Positions 56,013 to 62,477 of a stretch of DNA of 62,477 bases are shown here, piece after piece; within the stretch, counting starts at the first letter, position 1; each line of letters opens with the position of its first letter. Both the position numbers and the translations under genes were made by a program. The DNA lies in NCBI GenBank assembly GCA_937864365.1, contig CALMJT010000012.1:1-62477 (forward strand). Direction: 5' to 3'. The notes below the pieces were generated by a model that saw only the letters and a program-made list of their open reading frames with translations, was not told the origin of the DNA and made no database searches. This stretch comes from an uncultured Alteromonadales bacterium. GTDB taxonomy: Bacteria; Pseudomonadota; Gammaproteobacteria; Pseudomonadales; Cellvibrionaceae.

Positions 56013-56354
56013 GGGTGACTCCTTTATGATGGCGTCTGGTGTGTAGTCGGGCCTGGTCAAAATTTCAGGGCGCGCATTCTACCAGTTTGCAGAAAAAAAC
56101 CGAGAGAATTCTCAAATTATTGACGATAAACCGAATTGTTATTGAATTTTAGACTTACGCAAAGACTCTATGGTGCCATAAAGGACTTTGGTTCTTCATT
56201 TTAAGACTTTGTTAGTGTAGGGTTGCGCGGCTATTTCAAAGCCTAATAAGAGATTAACGCCATTTCGAGTCTTTCAGCCTTCAAATTGCGTGTTCAAGGT
56301 GAAGTTTTACTCATATGCGTGACCGTCGAAAACATATTTGATGACTTGATTTGT

Positions 56355-57455
56355 ATGAAAGACTTAAAACGCTGGTTTATATTGCTGTCGATGCTTCTTG
56401 GTATCAGTCATCCGGCAACGGCAATTGTGGTAAATGATTTATACGTGAGTGAAGTCGCGGTTGAAAATCGCGCAGACCAAACACGTGTAGAGGCAACGCG
56501 TAACGCACTCGCCAAGGTCATTGTAAAGGTGACCGGCCGAGAAGATATTCTCGCTCATCCGGCCATAGAAAGAGCGTTATCTAACAGCAGTACCTATCTG
56601 CAAGAATACAGCTATCAATCTGGCGCAGATAACCAAACGTTACTGTCGGTTCGATTTTCGAAAGTAGCGCTTGAGCGCGTCTTTTCTGCAGCGGCCATTT
56701 CTGTGTGGCCCAGTAATCGCCCACAAATTTTAGTGTTATTGGTGGAGCGTGATATTTCTGGTATACGGTTGGTTCTACCCAACAGCGCTGAGCAAAACGA
56801 TGGACAAGAAAATGTTAGCCCTACCGTTAATGCTTACAATGCAGTAGCAGAAATTGCTCGTAATCGTGGTTTGGCGGCAGTTGCTCCACTGCTTGATATA
56901 GAAGATCAATTAATACTGGATGCACAAACTCTGTGGCGTGATCAATCGGCAGCTATTGTTGGTATTGTAAATCGCTACAATCCCGATGCGGTGCTTGTTG
57001 GTCGGGTCAACAAAACGTCTTCGGGCAACTGGTTAATCGGTTGGTGGTTTCAACACAATCAACAATTTGATGTTTACGACTCGCAATCAAACGAATTAAC
57101 CGATGCGCTTGACGCGGGACTCGCCTTAACGGGTCGATACCTCGCGTCTATTTACTCAGTAACACCGTCGTCCAGCGAAGTTGGCTTAACGGTGCGTTTA
57201 TCGGGTATTAAAGATTTTTCGGATTATGCTCATGCCTTCGAATATTTGCGTGGCTTGGCTGTAGTGGAATCCGTGCAGGTGGCGAAGGTAGACGGTTTTA
57301 ATATTGACTTAGTATTGGCTCTTAATGGTGAATTGTCCGTATTCGAAGACGCCTTGCGACTCGATCGTAAATTAGAAAAAGTCTTGTCTCTGGATACCGA
57401 CATTGGCAGTTCAACTATTTCTGCGCCACTGCTGTTACGTTGGAATGGCGGCTAA
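56355..57455 (+). CDS. DUF2066 envelope protein
   Basis: 366 aa from ATG 56355, which gives a signal peptide (about 1-22, ending PATA); an open frame extends to 56286. VTGREDILAHPAIERAL and the VLVGRVN / WLIGWWFQ blocks fit the DUF2066 family. It lies between purM and hda, an order also seen in Pseudomonas (from memory). Function unknown; a role in the periplasm is likely from the signal peptide. Confidence 0.87.
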   Translation: MKDLKRWFILLSMLLGISHPATAIVVNDLYVSEVAVENRADQTRVEATRNALAKVIVKVTGREDILAHPAIERALSNSSTYLQEYSYQSGADNQTLLSVRFSKVALERVFSAAAISVWPSNRPQILVLLVERDISGIRLVLPNSAEQNDGQENVSPTVNAYNAVAEIARNRGLAAVAPLLDIEDQLILDAQTLWRDQSAAIVGIVNRYNPDAVLVGRVNKTSSGNWLIGWWFQHNQQFDVYDSQSNELTDALDAGLALTGRYLASIYSVTPSSSEVGLTVRLSGIKDFSDYAHAFEYLRGLAVVESVQVAKVDGFNIDLVLALNGELSVFEDALRLDRKLEKVLSLDTDIGSSTISAPLLLRWNGG

Positions 57456-57585
57456 ACTCATAGGTATTCTGGCCATGTTAATAGACGTTAATGGATTTTT
57501 AGTAACACCTTGCTTTGTTGTGAATACTCTGCGCTCGTCAGAGTTTTGTGCAGTTTGATACCGTTTTTTGACCGTTTGCATACCT

Positions 57586-58317
57586 ATGTCGAAACAACAC
57601 GATTCAGTCTTCAGCCCGCAGCTTCCGCTTGAGGTTAATCTCGATGACGAGCCGACCTTTGCGAATTATTATCTGGGCGAATCTTCAGAGAATAAGCAGG
57701 CGGTTATTCAGTTAGTTGAGTTCGTCCAAGGTCGCGGTATCGAGAATTTTGTGTTCCTTTGGGGATACGAAAGTGTGGGTCTGACTCATCTATTACAGGC
57801 TAGCCAGCATTTAGCCGAAGCGTTGGGCAATCGCGCAGTATATATCTCATTGCACGATCACAAAAAACATACTCCCGAGTCTTTACTGGCGATCTCAGAA
57901 AAGTGCGAGTTTTTATGCTTGGATGATTTCGACGTTATTGCTGGAAACGCCGAATGGGAGAGGGCGGTATTTCATTTGTACAATCGCATGCGCGATGCCG
58001 GCCACAGAATATTGATTGCCGCTCACGAACCGCTGCAATCCATGAAGGTATCCTTACCCGATTTGAAAAGCCGTTTAAGCTACGGCGTTACCTACCAGAT
58101 AAAACCGTTATCCGACGACGAAAAAGTGCACGCTCTGCAGTTGCATGCTAACGAACTTGGTTTATCGTTAAACGAAGAAACGGCGTGGTTTATTGTGCAT
58201 CGCGCGAGTCGGGGATTGTCCGAGTTGTTTGAGATTTTAAATAAGCTGGATCGGGCGTCGTTGGCAGAAAAGCGTAAGATCACTATTCCTTTCGTTAAGC
58301 AGGTCATGGAGTTTTAG
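57586..58317 (+). CDS. hda: Hda, DnaA regulatory inactivator
   Basis: 244 aa from ATG 57586 (a TTG six codons upstream is unlikely). The N-terminal clamp-binding motif is QLPLEV. The AAA+ fold has GYESVGLTHLLQA in place of Walker A, where the usual Lys/Arg is Leu, then LCLDDFDVI (Walker B), LPDLKSRLSYGV (the arginine finger region in DLKSRL) and the sensor-2 region near RGLSELF. Hda with the sliding clamp stimulates ATP hydrolysis by DnaA after initiation. The altered Walker A suggests that nucleotide binding differs from E. coli Hda. Confidence 0.93.
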   Translation: MSKQHDSVFSPQLPLEVNLDDEPTFANYYLGESSENKQAVIQLVEFVQGRGIENFVFLWGYESVGLTHLLQASQHLAEALGNRAVYISLHDHKKHTPESLLAISEKCEFLCLDDFDVIAGNAEWERAVFHLYNRMRDAGHRILIAAHEPLQSMKVSLPDLKSRLSYGVTYQIKPLSDDEKVHALQLHANELGLSLNEETAWFIVHRASRGLSELFEILNKLDRASLAEKRKITIPFVKQVMEF

Positions 58318-58343
58318 GTACCGCCCGAATAATCAGGCGGTAC
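58318..58343. terminator. Bidirectional stem-loop between hda and sppA
   Basis: GTACCGCC (58318-58325) and GGCGGTAC (58336-58343) form an 8-bp stem directly after the hda stop. TTTCATTCC follows on the plus strand; the minus-strand side is CTAAAAC. sppA converges on it. Confidence 0.6.
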
Positions 58344-58354
58344 TTTCATTCCTA

Positions 58355-60226
58355 TCACTGTGGAGAACGGCACTCCATACACAAAACATACATTCCACGT
58401 GGGTCAGTAAGACTTTGGGTCAAGTTGAATGGCTCAAGCAACGCGTTAAAGTGAGCTAAAAGCACGGGATTGATAGTGGTTTCGACGTCGCTCATCATAT
58501 AACTTTTGAATTGCTGTGACGCCGATTGCACAACCTTAGCACTGGTCAGGCTCTCAACAAACTGATCAACGGGATCGGTAGGTTGTTTGATTGTTACAAC
58601 TTCGTAGTTGTCGAGCTCTGCTAGTTTTGCCGCGCGAGCAATGACGTCTTCAAGGTTACCCAGCTGATCCACCAAACCCAATTCTAACGCTTTGTCACCA
58701 CTCCAAACGCGCCCTTGGGCAATCGCATCAATGGCTTGCGGTGTTGAATTTCGAGCTTCAGCAACCAAGGTGATAAAGCGTTGGTACATATTGTTGATGC
58801 CTTGCTGAATCAATGACTCAGCCGCAGGTGATAACTCACGATCCATGCGAATTGCGCCGGCAAGTTCTGTAGTGCCTAAACCGTCGGTATTAATGCCAAG
58901 GTGAGCAAGGGATTGTTCGAGAGTTAAGAACGCACCAAAAACACCGATTGATCCAGTAATGGTGGTGGGTGTTGCCCAAATTTCATCGGCTGGAGTCGCA
59001 ATCCAATAGCCGCCCGACGCTGCCACACTGCCCATTGAAACGACAATCGGTAAGCCTTTTTCGCGAACCTGCAACAGGCTTTGACGGATCTTCTCAGAAG
59101 CAAAAACGCCACCACCGCCGCTGTCAATTCGTAGCACTAGGGCTTTAATGGATGAATCGTCTTTCACTTGATCGATCAACTCTTGAAAGCTCTTATCGCC
59201 GATTTCACCGGGATTCTGATAACCGTCTTTAATAGTTCCGCGCGCAACAATGAGCGCAACTTTCGGATCTGTCGGTAAAAGAAGTTTTTGGTTTGCGGCA
59301 AGGTACTCACGAAATCCTAATGATTTAACACTACCGTCGCTGCGCGCGCCGTATTGCTCTGACAGAGTCTTTTGCCAGGTGTGTAGCGGATTTAGTTGAT
59401 CGACCAGACCGGTATCTAGTGCAAGCCGGGCAGAATCTCCAGAGACAGACTGAAGCTTGACCGACATGTTATTGATGTAATCGTTGATGGTGCCTTCGGG
59501 CAATTCTCGCAGCGCTTCCACTTCTGAGGTGTAAGCGCCCCAAAGGCTCTCTAACCATTGTTGGTTGTGTTCACGAGAGGCGTCTGACATGTCGTTTCTT
59601 AAAAACGGTTCCATGGCGTCTTTATATTGACCCGCACGGAAGATGTGCATTGAGACTTTGAGCTTGTCGAGAGCGTCTTTAAAATAATTGCGATAGCTGG
59701 CAAACCCTGTCAGTACCACTGAGCCAAACGGATCAAGACTGATTTCATCGGCGAAGCTCGCTAAATAATATTGGTGTTGGCTCATGTTACTGCCGTAGGC
59801 GTAAATCTTTTTGCCCGTGGCTCTAAATCGGGTCAGCGCCGCACCAATTTCTTCAAGCTTACTGATTCCACCCGCGGCGAGCTTATCCAACTCCAATGCC
59901 ATGGCGTCAATACGAGAGTCGTCTGCGGCCATATCAATAGAAGATACAAGATCACGAACCAGAGTTTCGGGTGGGGAATTGTCTGAGCTGGTAAGCCGTT
60001 CTATTGGTGCTATGTAGGTGTATTCATCCACCAAAACACCCGTTGGTGCGACACTCAACAAGGTTTTATCGTTGATCTTTAACGTCTCTCGTTGAGTAAT
60101 AGAGGCGATAATTGCAACGATAATGGCCAAGAAAATAACGTTGAGTAATGCAACTCTAAACCAGGTAATTGTTTTCCAAAGTCCGGAAAATAGACGAAAT
60201 ATAAAAGGCGCTTTTTGCGTTGCCAT
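58355..60226 (-). CDS. sppA: Signal peptide peptidase SppA, 67-kDa long form
   Basis: 623 aa, the two-domain form found in E. coli. One N-terminal membrane helix (about 22-45). The first domain supplies the catalytic lysine in FRAGQYKDAMEPFLR (about 208). The second supplies the catalytic serine in MGSVAASGGYWIATPADEI and the SGGGVFASE helix. It degrades cleaved signal peptides in the inner membrane. The C-terminus ends VLCMECRSPQ, slightly longer than usual. Confidence 0.96.
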   Translation of the reverse strand: MATQKAPFIFRLFSGLWKTITWFRVALLNVIFLAIIVAIIASITQRETLKINDKTLLSVAPTGVLVDEYTYIAPIERLTSSDNSPPETLVRDLVSSIDMAADDSRIDAMALELDKLAAGGISKLEEIGAALTRFRATGKKIYAYGSNMSQHQYYLASFADEISLDPFGSVVLTGFASYRNYFKDALDKLKVSMHIFRAGQYKDAMEPFLRNDMSDASREHNQQWLESLWGAYTSEVEALRELPEGTINDYINNMSVKLQSVSGDSARLALDTGLVDQLNPLHTWQKTLSEQYGARSDGSVKSLGFREYLAANQKLLLPTDPKVALIVARGTIKDGYQNPGEIGDKSFQELIDQVKDDSSIKALVLRIDSGGGGVFASEKIRQSLLQVREKGLPIVVSMGSVAASGGYWIATPADEIWATPTTITGSIGVFGAFLTLEQSLAHLGINTDGLGTTELAGAIRMDRELSPAAESLIQQGINNMYQRFITLVAEARNSTPQAIDAIAQGRVWSGDKALELGLVDQLGNLEDVIARAAKLAELDNYEVVTIKQPTDPVDQFVESLTSAKVVQSASQQFKSYMMSDVETTINPVLLAHFNALLEPFNLTQSLTDPRGMYVLCMECRSPQ

Positions 60227-60452
60227 GCAATCTTATTCCTGTGTGCTGAAATATGCGAACTTACTAAGAGTCGCAAATTTAGTACTGTAATTCAAATAAT
60301 AGGTGCTGGTTTTGACACGTTTACATCAGATACCGTTGCAAAGGATAAAAACAATTCAAAAACCGTCCTTGAGTGGCCCAAAACTGAGGTTCGCATGAGT
60401 GTATGCGCCTCGTGTTGCTGAAAATAAGAACTTGATACCAAAGGCCGTTTGA

Positions 60453-60881
60453 TTAAACCTCGTTTGTGTCCTGAGAGACATTTTTGGAGCCCTGTTGGGC
60501 ATAATAATCTTCTAAGGCGAGTTCGTATTGCCATCTTTGAACGTATCGGCTTGTCATCATTGCACTGATAAATAAACCAATAGTCAGTAGTAATCCGGTG
60601 ATATCGGTCCAGCGCATCAAAGGCGAACCAACTTCAGTCACATACGCGGTAAAATACAAAAGCACCACAAAACACAGCCAGCTGTAGGTTTTATAGTGCT
60701 TTTTATGAATAAGTCCGGGAATAAAAATGATCAGTGGAAGGGTTTGTATGATGATGATCGATGCAAATCCATAAACAAGCTGGGCGACTGCAAAAAGCAC
60801 AAACATGCCGATAAAAAAAACAACGGTTAAGCGGTACCAAATATTGGACTGCTTTTCTAATTGAGCGGATTTCTCGGACAC
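60453..60881 (-). CDS. DUF2069 small membrane protein
   Basis: 142 aa from GTG 60881, chosen because GAGGA lies 8 bases upstream; a longer frame to 60974 would overlap wrbA by 61 bases. Four membrane helices are visible (VVFFIGMFVLFAVAQLV, ASIIIIQTLPLIIFIPGL, YSWLCFVVLLYFTAYVTEV, ITGLLLTIGLFISAMMT). The DUF2069 family is found next to wrbA in gammaproteobacteria. Function unknown. It starts 32 bp past the wrbA stop and is probably co-transcribed. Confidence 0.88.
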   Translation of the reverse strand: MSEKSAQLEKQSNIWYRLTVVFFIGMFVLFAVAQLVYGFASIIIIQTLPLIIFIPGLIHKKHYKTYSWLCFVVLLYFTAYVTEVGSPLMRWTDITGLLLTIGLFISAMMTSRYVQRWQYELALEDYYAQQGSKNVSQDTNEV

Positions 60882-60913
60882 GAATGGCTTCCTCAGTGAC
60901 AAATGATTTAAAA

Positions 60914-61540
<627 letters not shown>

Positions 61541-61568
61541 TTATGACTGTATTTATGATTGGTTGTAA

Positions 61569-61910
61569 TCACAGCAGAGCTTGTACATTTTCTGGCGGGC
61601 GACCTAAAACAGCTTTGTTACCTTTAACAACAATCGGGCGTTCAATCAGCTTGGGATATTGCACCATAAATTGGATAAGTTGGTCTTCAGAGAGACTTTC
61701 ATCGCTTAAATTGTTTGCTTTGTAGTCGTCTTCGCCTTTGCGCAGTAAATCCCGAGCGCTCATGCCGAGCTTAGTCAGTAGGTCTTTGATGTCTTCGGCG
61801 GAGGGCGGAGTTTGCAGGTACAAAATCACTTCCGGTTCAATTCCGGCTTCTTCGATGATTTGTAAGGTATTACGAGACTTTGAACAGCGAGGATTGTGAT
61901 AAATTTTCAT
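61569..61910 (-). CDS. arsC: ArsC-family glutaredoxin-linked arsenate reductase-like protein
   Basis: 113 aa. NPRCSKSRNTLQII carries the catalytic Cys12-type motif CSKSR, and PKLIERPIVVKGNKAVLGRP carries the active-site Arg block of ArsC. It reduces arsenate with glutaredoxin. There are no other ars genes here; in Pseudomonas this gene is a neighbour of wrbA, so it may have a housekeeping role. The start is ATG 61910. Confidence 0.93.
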   Translation of the reverse strand: MKIYHNPRCSKSRNTLQIIEEAGIEPEVILYLQTPPSAEDIKDLLTKLGMSARDLLRKGEDDYKANNLSDESLSEDQLIQFMVQYPKLIERPIVVKGNKAVLGRPPENVQALL

Positions 61911-62220
61911 AACAAGTTTTAAATGCTTAATAAGTTATTGCAATTAATTATTTGTATCTAAAATGAGTGCTGAAGTTTACCTCGTTCTTAATAAATGTCT
62001 TAGGTGTTTCTGTCAAACTTGGCCTTTAACCAACTAAACACTCCTTTAGCGACGTATTATTTGTTTATTAATTGAGCTTATTTTGTGGAAAACTATTTTA
62101 GATTGGTCTTACAAGAAACGCAGTTATTTGCTTCGCAGCGTTCGAATATTGGATTGGCTTATATTCTGCTGGGTAACTGTATGTGTAAAAGATTAACTCT
62201 GTGTGTAAAAGATTAATGTA
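61911..62220. other. Gene-free stretch upstream of arsC
   Basis: About 310 bp, AT-rich. It contains a 15-bp tandem duplication (TGTGTAAAAGATTAA at 62182 and 62202) and presumably the arsC promoter. No gene or RNA is recognisable. Confidence 0.5.
62182..62216. repeat. 15-bp spaced tandem duplication
   Basis: TGTGTAAAAGATTAA occurs at 62182-62196 and again at 62202-62216. Confidence 0.8.
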
Positions 62221-62270
62221 AGGGACGCCTGATTAACTCATCCGTGATTTAATCCGAGGATAGGAATTTA
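62221..62270 (+). repeat. Partial, diverged dispersed repeat
   Basis: GCCTGATTAACTCATCCGTG and TTTAATCCGAGGATAGGAATT match the first hairpin and the start of the core of the 33109 element, then similarity fades. Confidence 0.65.
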
Positions 62271-62334
62271 AAGTAGGGTTGTAATTTTTACACTATTCCA
62301 ATGAACTATCGTTAATGAGATTAGGGATATCTTC

Positions 62335-62371
62335 TTGTGTAACTGGGAATTTAGTTGTGTAACTGGGAATT
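62335..62371. repeat. 17-bp tandem duplication
   Basis: TTGTGTAACTGGGAATT occurs at 62335-62351 and 62355-62371. Confidence 0.8.
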
Positions 62372-62427
62372 CTGAATTTTAGGGCCTCCTTAATATTATC
62401 GAAATTTACCTTTCTTGTTCTTATTAT

Positions 62428-62477
62428 AGGAACCTCTGATTAACTCATCCTTGATTTAATCAGAGGGCAGAAATTGA
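62428..62477 (+). repeat. Dispersed palindromic repeat cut by the window end
   Basis: The first 50 bp of the element (AGGAACCTCTGATTAACTC, then TTTAATCAGAGGGCAGAAATTG) match the 33109 copy almost exactly. The rest lies beyond the window. Confidence 0.85.

Overview
The window is chromosomal DNA from an AT-leaning gammaproteobacterium. Several gene neighbourhoods match, from memory, those of Pseudomonas and related marine Cellvibrio-type bacteria: mlaA / PilZ / rssB-like / STAS / tal / dusA, and purN-purM / DUF2066 / hda / sppA / DUF2069 / wrbA / arsC. The species cannot be named from the sequence alone.

Layout. 1-8261 holds an ABC efflux operon (HlyD-type adaptor, ATPase, two permeases) followed directly by a sigma-54-dependent response regulator and its histidine kinase. 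A near-consensus sigma-54 promoter and an upstream array of five TGTCCG hexamers suggest autoregulation. 8512-17920 is a very large secreted FN3-SpvB-FG-GAP-RHS protein with a variable C-terminal tip and a probable immunity gene. 17930-19468 is a transposase area: a REP-type Y1 transposase, a truncated older relative and three 31-bp repeats. 19488-32417 is a sparse, AT-rich accessory region with a DUF2254 membrane protein, DUF4124 protein, bilobed aspartyl-protease/PDZ lipoprotein, unknown secreted proteins, an IS1595-like remnant, a vanadium haloperoxidase-type enzyme and an acyltransferase-3/SGNH protein. It includes a 1.4-kb stretch without genes. 32588-41201 carries a TonB-C-like secreted protein, cytoplasmic asparaginase, a vWA membrane protein and hrpA.

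41656-43759 is the most interesting metabolic locus. A precursor with nine EGKCG motifs is followed by a DUF692 multinuclear iron enzyme and a DUF2063 partner. This is an HvfABC/bufferin-type system for a copper-binding modified peptide. 44322 to the end is mostly conserved housekeeping: mlaA, PilZ, RssB-like phosphatase with STAS partner, TerB-like protein, tal, dusA, yigZ, gspB-gspA, zinc ribbon, purN-purM, DUF2066, hda, sppA, DUF2069, wrbA and arsC.

A family of roughly 150-bp palindromic, MITE-like repeats recurs at least 13 times between genes. The ends share an inverted repeat (AGGAAMCTCTGATTAAC). In three places the element end forms part of a gene's stop codon, and one copy lies in the predicted leader of the efflux operon. 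Short 14-17 bp tandem duplications also recur between genes. All functions below were inferred by reading motifs; no database search was run.
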